DNA of 64,000 nt, taken from assembly GCA_963835935.1 (NCBI GenBank), contig CAWIHK010000002.1, positions 496,001 through 560,000 on the forward strand, read 5' to 3'. The notes under the pieces were generated by a model. It was not told the origin of the DNA. It did not search any database and worked only from the letters and a program-made list of their open reading frames with translations. The position numbers and the translations under genes are program-made. The DNA is from CAWIHK01 sp963835935. GTDB lineage: Bacteria; Bacteroidota; Ignavibacteria; UBA10030; CAVZMI01. Every line of letters begins with the position of its first letter. The stretch's first letter is position 1. Below, in pieces: positions 8,837 through 16,416 of the stretch.

Positions 8837-9190
8837 ATGAATAATAAATATACTTCATGGTTTGAACAACGACCAATGATTATTTCGATTATTTCAAGTA
8901 TTGTCTTTTTTGGGATTCACTTTTTTAATCAATGGGTTTATTCTTCATTTCGAGTGATAAGTATTTATCTTCTGCTCTATGCAATGCTCGAAGATAAACT
9001 TATTGAATTATCTGGTTCTGAAAAAATTGCACCTATAATTTTCTATTTATTAATTTTATCGATGTCTTTTTTTATCCAAAAAATTGGAATTAAGCGGCAG
9101 AGATTATTACTCATTGGTTCCCTCGTAGTAGCAGGATTTCTTGTTATTGCATCTATTCCTTTATTCCCGGAACGTGCTTTCTATAAGTGA
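8837..9190 (+). CDS. Small membrane protein, candidate immunity protein (first of tandem pair)
   Basis: 117 aa from ATG 8837, chosen because CAGGAG lies 5 bases upstream; an upstream GTG at 8807 would add ten charged residues and has no such site. Three or four hydrophobic helices: about 13-33, 36-52, 62-80 and 90-108. It is clearly related to the next protein: FRVISIYLLLYAMLEDKL matches FHLVTFYLFGYAFLRDIL in position and character, and both end in a ...SIP-L-F-x-(E/D)-R pattern. It follows the effector-like gene by 36 bp. In effector-immunity systems the gene directly downstream of the toxin often encodes a membrane-borne immunity factor, so that role is a reasonable but untested inference. 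Confidence 0.6.
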   Translation: MNNKYTSWFEQRPMIISIISSIVFFGIHFFNQWVYSSFRVISIYLLLYAMLEDKLIELSGSEKIAPIIFYLLILSMSFFIQKIGIKRQRLLLIGSLVVAGFLVIASIPLFPERAFYK

Positions 9191-9197
9191 AAAGCAA

Positions 9198-9548
9198 ATG
9201 AAAGTATCTATCATTTGCTCATCTTGGAAATATTCATGGCTGTTAGCGTTGCTATTATCTTGTGTTTTCTTTATTTATCACATACTTAATTTTTGGATTG
9301 AGGATAAATTTCACTTAGTGACTTTTTATTTATTTGGCTATGCCTTCCTAAGAGATATTCTTTTGGACATTAATAAATCTAAATGGTTTGTGACTTTTAC
9401 CTTCTCGGCAATTGTATTCTTCTCGTTTTATTTAATTGTGGCCATTTTTAAAGGAAGAAAATTATTGTCTCTAATTGTATTTTTTGTGATTCTTTGCATT
9501 CTTGTGCTGTTATCTATACCGTTTTTATCGGACAGACAGATGATTTGA
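9198..9548 (+). CDS. Small membrane protein, candidate immunity protein (second of tandem pair)
   Basis: 116 aa from ATG 9198, seven bases after the previous stop; a longer frame from 9141 would overlap the upstream gene and is less likely. Predicted helices at about 13-30, 38-52, 60-80 and 88-106. It shares length, helix layout and several motifs with the protein at 8837-9190, so the pair looks like a diverged tandem duplication. It is the last gene of cassette 1, about 120 bp before the attC. No known family recognised. Confidence 0.55.
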   Translation: MKVSIICSSWKYSWLLALLLSCVFFIYHILNFWIEDKFHLVTFYLFGYAFLRDILLDINKSKWFVTFTFSAIVFFSFYLIVAIFKGRKLLSLIVFFVILCILVLLSIPFLSDRQMI

Positions 9549-9665
9549 TAATCTTTTCTTTGATAGTGCATTGTGGGTAATGTTAAGGAAAATCGAAAGC
9601 GATGGCGATAGCATGGTCTATATAGTTCAATCTCATTAGAAAATAGACACGCGCAAAACAACTTC

Positions 9666-9797
9666 GTATAACACGCCGCACCACTTCTCTCCGTCATTTG
9701 TAGATAAATTATTGTCGTCGCTCAATCCCGCCAGCCACAAAATAATTCATTTATAAAAGTGGCTGGCGGGACTGCGTGGTGCGGCGAGACGTTATGT
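9666..9797 (+). repeat. attC site B (cassette 1 / cassette 2)
   Basis: R'' GTATAAC at 9666-9672 and R' GTTATGT at 9791-9797. Stem arms CGCCGCACCAC and GTGGTGCGGCG are perfect complements, and an inner hairpin CCCGCCAGCCAC / GTGGCTGGCGGG follows. 132 bp. Nearly identical to sites C and D, so this is the dominant attC type of the array. The gene-free interval 9549-9859 consists of this site plus short flanks. Confidence 0.88.
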
Positions 9798-9859
9798 GAA
9801 ATTGTTTTGCACAAAGACATTGATCGAGTACAAAGTAATTGGTAAATTGAGGCATCTAT

Positions 9860-11179
9860 ATGAATCGTTTGAATATTTTATTCGCTGTTTTCGTATTGGC
9901 ATTTTTCGTTAGAACAAAAGAAGTTACGCCACAATCGAAATATTCTGGACAATCGATTGAACAAATTCTTGCTATGCCCGAAGATAGTATCAATCTTGGC
10001 ATAGCCTGCCTTGTTCTTGCGAAGGACGCATATCCAAATCTCAAAATAGAGTTCTTCGATTATTGTCTCAACTACATGGTCGAGCGAATCCGTTATCTTG
10101 ATCAGGGAAAGACTAACCCAATGGTTCGGATTGGAGTAATGAATGAATACCTTTACAGACCGGGTAGGTGGAATGACTCCATCACCTTCACGTACAACTT
10201 AGATGACCTTGAAGCTGACAGTACTAATGACCAATTCTTGAACGGCTATATTGCATCAAAGCTTGGTTCCTGTGTTACGATGTCCATGCTCCACCTTGTA
10301 CTCGCTGAAAGACTCGGCTGGCCTATCAAACCTGTGAGGAGCGCAAAACATTTTTACTGTCGATACATCAAAAAGGGATTTAAAGAAAATAACATTGAGG
10401 CAACTTGCGGTGGAGGATACATCCCAACTTGGAGATATGCAACTGATGCTGGCGAGTCAAAGAAGTCGATTAAAAACGGAGCATACGAAAAAGTTCTAAC
10501 CAAGAAAGAATATCTTGCAAACCTGCTTGATGAGAACGTGCGATTCTTCAGAGAAAAGAAAAAAGATTTGGATAAAGCGATTTACTACACAAAACTCGCT
10601 CTTTTCTATGACTCCACATACGTCAGTGCGTACTGGAACCTTGGGCAATATTACAGGGAGAAGGCAATCGAACTTGACAGTATTCGGTTTGACAAGATTC
10701 AGGAAGTGAAGAAAAATCAGGTGGTGCTCGATAGAGCTATATCACGACGATCCTTCTCACAAATGCCGATCAATCCGAATCCACAATCATCACCAAACAT
10801 GCCGATGCATCCATTAATGCAACCAAATAAGCGATATGATCCAAGTATTCAGAATCCAATGCTCAGAATGTCTGGTCAATATCAGTCCGATTTAGATCTT
10901 CAAATTCCGTCACCTTATACGAAACCAAACAATCCATACAATCAATTTCCCGTTAATCGCGATCCTAACATCAAACGTCAAGATGATAAAATTGAACTGA
11001 TGCAAGAAATTACAAACATAGATACCAGCTATGGTAAGCAGATATTGAAATTAATTGATATTTCTCATAAATTGAAAAAGATAGCAAAAGATCGCGGGAT
11101 AGTATTAAAATTTCCCAAAGAGTTTTTCATGAAACAGGCTGAATCGATAGAAAAATTTAAACTTACTGGCGAGTATTGA
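9860..11179 (+). CDS. Secreted transglutaminase-like/TPR protein, cassette 2 copy
   Basis: 439 aa, an intact paralogue of the protein in cassette 1, with signal peptide (FAVFVLAFFVRTKEV), the Cys-His-acid set in GSCVTMSM, AKHFYCRY and NNIEAT, TPR-like helices, a Pro/Asn-rich variable linker (about 285-370) and the conserved C-terminal tail. Bases 9998-10578 are, by my reading, identical to 12907-13487 in cassette 3. Downstream of 10578 the two diverge, while cassette 3 becomes like cassette 1. It is 19 bp upstream of the RHS-core gene. Its function is unknown beyond the predicted fold. Confidence 0.75.
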   Translation: MNRLNILFAVFVLAFFVRTKEVTPQSKYSGQSIEQILAMPEDSINLGIACLVLAKDAYPNLKIEFFDYCLNYMVERIRYLDQGKTNPMVRIGVMNEYLYRPGRWNDSITFTYNLDDLEADSTNDQFLNGYIASKLGSCVTMSMLHLVLAERLGWPIKPVRSAKHFYCRYIKKGFKENNIEATCGGGYIPTWRYATDAGESKKSIKNGAYEKVLTKKEYLANLLDENVRFFREKKKDLDKAIYYTKLALFYDSTYVSAYWNLGQYYREKAIELDSIRFDKIQEVKKNQVVLDRAISRRSFSQMPINPNPQSSPNMPMHPLMQPNKRYDPSIQNPMLRMSGQYQSDLDLQIPSPYTKPNNPYNQFPVNRDPNIKRQDDKIELMQEITNIDTSYGKQILKLIDISHKLKKIAKDRGIVLKFPKEFFMKQAESIEKFKLTGEY

Positions 11180-11198
11180 TATACCGAAAGGATAATTT

Positions 11199-12002
11199 AT
11201 GAAACAGGTGAAATACTTTTTCTTTATCGTTCTTTTAGCGTTAACATTTCTCCAAACAAGCTCTGCACACAGATATTTTAATTCAGTCATTGGAAGGTGG
11301 ACGACACCTGACCCACATCAAGATAAGTATCCATCACTTTCACCTTATTCTTATGCAGCTGATAACCCTTTAAAATTTATTGACGTTGATGGTAAAGATA
11401 TTATTATTGTGCACGCACCGAATGGAGCGCATGGAATGGGACATGCGGCAGTACTAATTGGCAACGATAATGTTGGTTGGACATATTATTCAAAAGATGG
11501 AGGGCAAGGTACTCTCGGTTGGTTGGTTGGAAAAGACAATTTTGATCAAGGAAGAACATTTTCCAATCTGGAAGAGTTTTCTAAGACTGTAAATTTTGAA
11601 GCCCATCGAGAAGGAAAGCCGTATACGGACGCTTATCGTATAACTTCAACAGAAGAACAGGATAATCTTATGAAAACTGCTGCTATTCAGGCAGGTAATA
11701 GTGAATATGTGTTGGCAGGTCAGAGTTGCATTGATCTTGCTTCAGATGCATTGAAAGCTGGTGGATTTAATCCTGGAACAATACTAATAGTCGACCCCAA
11801 TACTGGGATGGTCTTGGTTCTTACATCGCCAATACCTAATCAGCGTATGGAACAGATTAAGAATAATAATCCGGGAGTCGATGTTTCAAAACAGTTAATT
11901 CAACCACCTAAAAAAGATGATAAGAAAAAACAACAACGTAGTTCAGTTGGTGAAGACCACTTTATTGGTTGGGGTGCGGAAAATTCAGCACCCCCATATT
12001 AA
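11199..12002 (+). CDS. Signal peptide + RHS-core + NlpC/LRAT-like C-terminal effector-like protein, cassette 2
   Basis: 267 aa. Signal peptide 1-23, RHS core motif at about 25-66 (RYFNSVIGRWTTPDP, SPYSYAADNPLKFIDVDG), then a unique C-terminal domain. It contains MGHAAVLIG (H82) followed about 95 residues later by AGQSCIDLASDALKAGG (C177). This His-before-Cys order is that of circularly permuted NlpC/P60 (LRAT-like) papain-fold hydrolases. A Lys/Gln-rich linker precedes the C-terminus. Followed about 100 bp later by a membrane-protein gene. The arrangement suggests an exported papain-like enzyme, such as a peptidoglycan or lipid hydrolase or deamidase, but the substrate cannot be read from sequence. 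Confidence 0.72.
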   Translation: MKQVKYFFFIVLLALTFLQTSSAHRYFNSVIGRWTTPDPHQDKYPSLSPYSYAADNPLKFIDVDGKDIIIVHAPNGAHGMGHAAVLIGNDNVGWTYYSKDGGQGTLGWLVGKDNFDQGRTFSNLEEFSKTVNFEAHREGKPYTDAYRITSTEEQDNLMKTAAIQAGNSEYVLAGQSCIDLASDALKAGGFNPGTILIVDPNTGMVLVLTSPIPNQRMEQIKNNNPGVDVSKQLIQPPKKDDKKKQQRSSVGEDHFIGWGAENSAPPY

Positions 12003-12103
12003 ATTTATTTTTTTGGAACTCTTTTTTAACACATTTGCAATGTGGGTGGAAAAAAAGTCAATCGTAAACGTAACTTAGCGCAGAATCGTTAGGTAATCAC
12101 AGA

Positions 12104-12553
12104 ATGAATTCTACAATACTTCTTCTATTATTGGATGCAGGGTCTCCATTTGTATGGGCAACCGGACTTCATCTTTTTATTGGCAATTTTATCATCGGCA
12201 TAATCGAATATGTTTTTGTACGCAAAAAATATATTCCTAATATCGGAATGGTATTAATAGTTCTTGCGAACTATTGTTCGATGTTTTTTGGTATGACATT
12301 CATCGCTCCTTATTTTGCACAAAGAATTACCGGAATAGGTAACTATTTTGAGGATTATAATTTTAAAGCGCTTTTAATAGGGATGATATTTGCTTTCATT
12401 GCTTCTATTATTATTGAATTTCCGTTTTATCACTTTGCGATACATCGGAAAGTATCATTGCCATTTAAGAAGACATTTTTCATTACAGTAATGGCTCAAT
12501 TGGTTTCTTACATTTTTATTATCTGTTATTATTTCCTAGTTTTATTCTTATAA
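12104..12553 (+). CDS. Polytopic membrane protein, candidate immunity protein, cassette 2
   Basis: 149 aa with four strongly hydrophobic segments: about 15-35 (LFIGNFIIGIIEYVFV), 45-68, 85-108 and 122-147. No sequence similarity to the membrane proteins of cassette 1 was noticed. It occupies the same position, as last gene after the RHS-core protein and before the attC, as the partner genes of the other cassettes. It could be an immunity factor, or just a passenger. The start ATG 12104 has only a weak ribosome site. Confidence 0.55.
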   Translation: MNSTILLLLLDAGSPFVWATGLHLFIGNFIIGIIEYVFVRKKYIPNIGMVLIVLANYCSMFFGMTFIAPYFAQRITGIGNYFEDYNFKALLIGMIFAFIASIIIEFPFYHFAIHRKVSLPFKKTFFITVMAQLVSYIFIICYYFLVLFL

Positions 12554-12577
12554 ACTATTTATATGCAAAACAACTTC

Positions 12578-12708
12578 GTATAACACGCCGCACCACTATG
12601 CTCCGTCATTTGTGGAGGATTATAGTCCTCGCTCAACCCTGCCAGCCACAAAATAATTTATCACTCAAAGTGGCTGGCGGGACTGCGTGGTGCGGCGAGA
12701 TGTTATAT
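12578..12708 (+). repeat. attC site C (cassette 2 / cassette 3)
   Basis: R'' GTATAAC 12578-12584, R' GTTATAT 12702-12708, stem CGCCGCACCAC / GTGGTGCGGCG and inner hairpin CTGCCAGCCAC / GTGGCTGGCGGG. Close relative of sites B and D but with a different loop (GTGGAGGATTATAGTCCTC). Confidence 0.88.
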
Positions 12709-12768
12709 GAAATTGTTTTGCGTTAGGAGACTGTTCAAAATAAGTATTTGGTAAATTGAGGTATCTAT

Positions 12769-14193
12769 ATGAATCGTTTGAATATTTTATTGGTTGTTCT
12801 CGTATCGTTCTTTTTTATTAGAACAGAAGTGGTTACACCTTAATCAAAATATACTGGCCAATCAATTGAACAAATTCTTGCCATGTCTGAAGACAGTATA
12901 AATCTCGGCATAGCCTGCCTTGTTCTTGCGAAGGACGCATATCCAAATCTCAAAATAGAGTTCTTCGATTATTGTCTCAACTACATGGTCGAGCGAATCC
13001 GTTATCTTGATCAGGGAAAGACTAACCCAATGGTTCGGATTGGAGTAATGAATGAATACCTTTACAGACCGGGTAGGTGGAATGACTCCATCACCTTCAC
13101 GTACAACTTAGATGACCTTGAAGCTGACAGTACTAATGACCAATTCTTGAACGGCTATATTGCATCAAAGCTTGGTTCCTGTGTTACGATGTCCATGCTC
13201 CACCTTGTACTCGCTGAAAGACTCGGCTGGCCTATCAAACCTGTGAGGAGCGCAAAACATTTTTACTGTCGATACATCAAAAAGGGATTTAAAGAAAATA
13301 ACATTGAGGCAACTTGCGGTGGAGGATACATCCCAACTTGGAGATATGCAACTGATGCTGGCGAGTCAAAGAAGTCGATTAAAAACGGAGCATACGAAAA
13401 AGTTCTAACCAAGAAAGAATATCTTGCAAACCTGCTTGATGAGAACGTGCGATTCTTCAGAGAAAAGAAAAAAGATTTGGATAAAGCAATATATTATACA
13501 AGACTTGCTCTGTCATATGATTCTACATACGTCGGGGCATATTGGAACTTGGGAGAGCTTTATCGGGAAAAAGCAATTGAACTTGATAGTACTAGGTACG
13601 AAATAATTCAAGATGTGAAACGGAATTATCAAATTCTTGAACAGAATATAATCCGACCGTCACCACCACAAGTTAATATGATTCCAAATCCACAGTATAC
13701 GCCAGACTTATCTCCCGATCCAACAAACGAAATAAGTATGAATCCAGTAATTATTATACCTGGGCAATTTCAGAGACGGCGTAGTCCAAACGATCAATTT
13801 CTTGATCAGTTAATAAAACCTTCATTGCCACAAATTGGAGTATATCAGAATCGACAATCGACCCAGCAAATGTCTCCCGATCCAAGCGTAAAATATATGA
13901 ATCAGGGAATTGTTGAACCGTCGCCATTCCAAAAAAGGCTGAACAATCCATACAATCAATTTCCCGTTAATCGCGATCCCAACCTCCAACGTCAAGATGA
14001 TGAAATTGAAATGATGCAAGAAATTACAAACATAGATGCGAGCTATGGCAGGCAGATATTGAAATTAATCGATATTTCTCATAAATTAAAGGCAATAGCG
14101 AAAGATCGTGGTATAGTACTAAAATTTCCGAAAGAGTTTTTCATCAAGCAAGCAGAATCAATTGAAAAATTTAAAGAGACTGGTGAGTATTGA
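12769..14193 (+). pseudogene. Transglutaminase-like/TPR gene with premature stop after the signal peptide, cassette 3
   Basis: From ATG 12769 the frame encodes the same signal peptide as cassette 2 (MNRLNILLVVLVSFFF), then hits TAA at 12841-12843 where cassette 2 has CAA. The frame stays open from there, and an ATG at 12883 could restart a 436-aa protein that would lack an export signal. The body keeps the Cys-His-acid set, TPR-like helices, linker and tail. The segment 12907-13487 is identical to cassette 2; from 13488 on it follows cassette 1. The single-base change suggests recent loss of function or expression of a cytoplasmic form. A sequencing error is possible but less likely, as substitutions are rarer than indels. 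Confidence 0.8.
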
Positions 14194-14213
14194 TTTATTG
14201 AAAGGATATAGTT

Positions 14214-15035
14214 ATGAAACAGTTGAAATACTTGTTTATTATTGTCTTCATAGCATCAGCATTTTTCAAAACAAGCTATGCTGGCAGATATTTTAATTCA
14301 GTCATTGGGAGGTGGACAACACCTGATCCTATGCAGCAAAACTATCCCGGTTGGTCACCGTACAATTATACTCTTGATAATCCAATCCGATATACCGACC
14401 CTACAGGACAATGGGTGGCTTCATATGATTCGAGCGGAAATATCGTCAACGTGCAGGCAGAAAAGGGTGATAATCTTGCTGGATTGTATAAACAGTTTGG
14501 TATAACAGCAGATGAATTTGCAAAGAAGTTCAATATTTCTGATATGGCTAACTTTGAAGTTATTGCTGGCCAAACCACATTCAATATAAGCGATTTTGTT
14601 TTTGCACAAAACTCATCTGTTGACCCATCAAATCTATCCTCAAATTGCCATGGTTTTGTGATGGCTGCAAAAGGACTCACATCACAAGAAAACCAAGCTG
14701 CGCAGGTAAATACTGCTGGAATGGCACAGACGTCAAGCCCTCACACTGGAGATGTTTCAATTCTTAATATGCAAGGACAGTATCAATACGTAGGTCAAGA
14801 ACAACCAGTAAATGCAAGTGGAATACAAGGACATTCCGCAATTTATGTTGTTACGAATCAAGCTGGAGAAATACAATACATTAATAGAATTAATACAGGC
14901 CAACCAATCTCCATCTCGACTCAAGGTGGAATAATGAATTTCTTTTCTGACCCAAATAATGCATATGGTGGTGCAAAAGCATACATCATTTTGCCTTCAT
15001 TAAATTCAAATCCGACAATTTACAGGGTTAAATAA
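14214..15035 (+). CDS. Signal peptide + RHS-core + NlpC/P60-like C-terminal effector-like protein, cassette 3
   Basis: 273 aa. Signal peptide 1-23, RHS core at about 25-65 (RYFNSVIGRWTTPDP, SPYNYTLDNPIRYTDPTG; the DPTG is the classic core end), a LysM-like stretch (EKGDNLAGLYKQFGITADEF, residues 83-102), then SSNCHGFVMAAKG (C145) and QGHSAIYVV (H207), the normal Cys-then-His order of NlpC/P60 hydrolases. LysM plus NlpC/P60 suggests a cell-wall target, which is inference. It is followed by a gene starting two bases after its stop codon. The first 65 residues are shared with the other two RHS-core proteins and the rest is not. Confidence 0.72.
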   Translation: MKQLKYLFIIVFIASAFFKTSYAGRYFNSVIGRWTTPDPMQQNYPGWSPYNYTLDNPIRYTDPTGQWVASYDSSGNIVNVQAEKGDNLAGLYKQFGITADEFAKKFNISDMANFEVIAGQTTFNISDFVFAQNSSVDPSNLSSNCHGFVMAAKGLTSQENQAAQVNTAGMAQTSSPHTGDVSILNMQGQYQYVGQEQPVNASGIQGHSAIYVVTNQAGEIQYINRINTGQPISISTQGGIMNFFSDPNNAYGGAKAYIILPSLNSNPTIYRVK

Positions 15036-15036
15036 T

Positions 15037-15462
15037 ATGAAAATATTTATTTTCGTAATTTCAATAATGATAATAATGAGCAATGTACTATATGGGCAAC
15101 AATTCCTCACAAAATTAGATTCTACGAAAAAAGTCGATTATTGGGTCGAACAAAGTGATGCTATTCCATTTTCACCAACAACTACTCTTGATTTCTCTTT
15201 TCCAGATAGCGCAATTGTTAATATTGAAATCCATAAAGTATCAATAAATCAACAGACCCACGAGGTGCTCAATTCTTTACCGATCCGTAAACTCCTTCAA
15301 AAAGAATTACCTGGAGGTCATTATAGAATCCTTTGGGATTTAATGGATTCGAACAATCGGAGAGTAGAAAAAGGTTTATACATATTTTTTATCAAAATTA
15401 TTCATGAGCGGGGAATTAAAATGATTTCATTTGAAGCTAAAACTAAGCTGATGCCCTTGTGA
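15037..15462 (+). CDS. Small exported protein, partner of the cassette 3 effector-like protein
   Basis: 141 aa with a signal peptide (IFVISIMIIMSNVLYG, cleavage near residue 20) and a C-terminal beta-rich region GGHYRILWDLMDSNNRRVEKGLYIFFIKI that resembles FlgD-type Ig-like or T9SS-type domains. The gene starts two bases after the stop of the RHS-core gene, so the two are co-translated. Unlike the partners in cassettes 1 and 2 it is predicted to be periplasmic or secreted rather than membrane-spanning, which would fit an inhibitor of a periplasmic cell-wall hydrolase. That is inference. No named family recognised. Confidence 0.6.
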   Translation: MKIFIFVISIMIIMSNVLYGQQFLTKLDSTKKVDYWVEQSDAIPFSPTTTLDFSFPDSAIVNIEIHKVSINQQTHEVLNSLPIRKLLQKELPGGHYRILWDLMDSNNRRVEKGLYIFFIKIIHERGIKMISFEAKTKLMPL

Positions 15463-15528
15463 TCGAAGCACCTTTAACTAAAATCTTATATTTATCGATA
15501 GTGTCTAAAGTTATCGCAAAACAACTTC

Positions 15529-15660
15529 ACATAACACGCCGCACCACTATGCTCCGTCGTTTAAAGATAAATTATTGTCGTCGCTCAATCCCGCCAGCCA
15601 CAAAATAATTCATTTATAAAAGTGGCTGGCGGGACTGCGTGGTGCGGCGACACGTTAGCC
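15529..15660 (+). repeat. attC site D (cassette 3 / cassette 4)
   Basis: R'' ACATAAC 15529-15535, R' GTTAGCC 15654-15660, stem CGCCGCACCAC / GTGGTGCGGCG and inner hairpin CCCGCCAGCCAC / GTGGCTGGCGGG. Its left half belongs to cassette 3 and its R' to cassette 4. Confidence 0.88.
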
Positions 15661-16410
15661 GTCATTGCGTGCGGCGGTCACTAGGAGGTCATAGTAAGTA
15701 ACGTATAAAGACAAGACTACTATTTCTTCATATCATAGGAACTCCGAAATGGATGACAAAGCCTTTAAAGCCGAACGACTTTCTAAAAGTGCAACGATCA
15801 CATTGAACGGATCGATAGGGAGAGTGTTTCCGCTCTTTGGGGCGATTGAGGAAAAGAAATGGGCGGATGGATGGAATCCTGTCGTGCTGTATCCGACATC
15901 GGAAAAACTCGAAGAGGGAATGGTTTTCACGACCCAAGCGCACAGTCATGATGAAACTGCATATGCTTGGATAGTATCAAAGTATCAGACTGAGAATCAT
16001 CTCGTAGAATACATCGTGTCGACTGCAAACCGATATTGGGTGATAACCATCCAATGCGTTGCCTCGTCGGATACTCAAACGAAAGCCATCGTCAGGTATA
16101 CATTCACAGGATTAACCATGCTTGGCAATGAAATCAATAAACACGCAATTGAAAAGATGTATGAGAGGAACCTCGAAGATTGGGAAGAAGCCATAAATCA
16201 TTACTTGAAAACAGGCAAAGCTCTCAAACATCATTGAAACCAAGTGCCGCATGCAACGAACGGCTAACAGCACGCATTACGACGTTCACTTTTTGCTAAG
16301 GCAAATTTGATGGCATGTTCTGCTAAATTATTGAGTTCACTCCACCCCGTTGCTCACGGTAAAATGTATTGTTAGTAGTTCGCAATGGGGCGGCGTAATG
16401 CGTGCGCACG
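15655..16410 (+). mobile_element. Integron-type cassette 4 (SRPBCC-like gene)
   Basis: Start GTTAGCCGTCATTGCGTGC, end GCATGCAACGAACGGCTAAC; the reverse complement of the start matches the end over about 22 bp with one substitution region and one base inserted. One gene. Confidence 0.8.
15749..16237 (+). CDS. SRPBCC-superfamily (START/Bet v1-like) protein
   Basis: 162 aa. The order of features fits the SRPBCC fold: an N-terminal strand SATITLNGSIGRVFPLFGAIEEKKWADGW, the WNPVVLYP and EGMVFTT turns typical of polyketide-cyclase/START-like proteins, and a long C-terminal helix (EKMYERNLEDWEEAINHYL). Such proteins bind hydrophobic ligands and the ligand here is unknown. No signal peptide, so cytoplasmic. 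It is the only gene in cassette 4. AGGAGG lies at 15682 in the leader, but the start at 15749 has only TAGGAACTC near it. Confidence 0.75.
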   Translation: MDDKAFKAERLSKSATITLNGSIGRVFPLFGAIEEKKWADGWNPVVLYPTSEKLEEGMVFTTQAHSHDETAYAWIVSKYQTENHLVEYIVSTANRYWVITIQCVASSDTQTKAIVRYTFTGLTMLGNEINKHAIEKMYERNLEDWEEAINHYLKTGKALKHH

Positions 16411-16416
16411 TTAAGC
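16262..16416 (+). repeat. attC site E (cassette 4 / cassette 5)
   Basis: R'' GGCTAAC 16262-16268 and R' GTTAAGC 16410-16416 flank perfect arms GCACGCATTACG / CGTAATGCGTGC. 155 bp. The stem sequence is unrelated to sites B-D. Confidence 0.85.

Larger units (their letters stand above)
6444..9791 (+). mobile_element. Integron-type cassette 1 (3.3 kb, four genes)
   Basis: Runs from the TT of R' at 6443 to the G of R' in attC site B. Its ends are inverted repeats: GTTATACGAAATTGTTTTGC at the start and GCAAAACAACTTCGTATAAC at the end, 19 of 20 matching. It carries a transglutaminase/TPR gene, an RHS-core effector gene and two tandem related membrane-protein genes. At 3.3 kb and four genes it is far larger than a usual one-gene cassette. 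Confidence 0.8.
9792..12702 (+). mobile_element. Integron-type cassette 2 (2.9 kb, three genes)
   Basis: Bounded by R' of attC B and R' of attC C. Start GTTATGTGAAATTGTTTTGC, end GCAAAACAACTTCGTATAAC: inverted repeat with 17 of 20 matches. The three mismatches include the two R-box bases that would pair perfectly with the end of cassette 3 instead. Contains transglutaminase/TPR gene, RHS-core gene and one membrane-protein gene. Confidence 0.78.
12703..15654 (+). mobile_element. Integron-type cassette 3 (3.0 kb, three genes)
   Basis: Start GTTATATGAAATTGTTTTGC, end GCAAAACAACTTCACATAAC (18 of 20 complementary). Carries an interrupted transglutaminase/TPR gene, an RHS-core gene and a small exported protein gene. 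The first gene is a mosaic of the cassette 2 and cassette 1 versions. Confidence 0.78.

Noticed and set aside
9141..9197. Longer start for the second membrane protein of cassette 1
   Set aside because: It lies inside the previous gene and adds no signal; ATG 9198 gives the same length as its paralogue.
9720..9790. Rho-independent terminator in the CCCGCCAGCCAC / GTGGCTGGCGGG hairpin
   Set aside because: No T-run follows, and the same hairpin recurs in three attC sites, so it is the attC inner stem.
12883..14193. Normal gene starting at ATG 12883
   Set aside because: Comparison with cassettes 1 and 2 shows the true start at 12769 and a nonsense codon at 12841.
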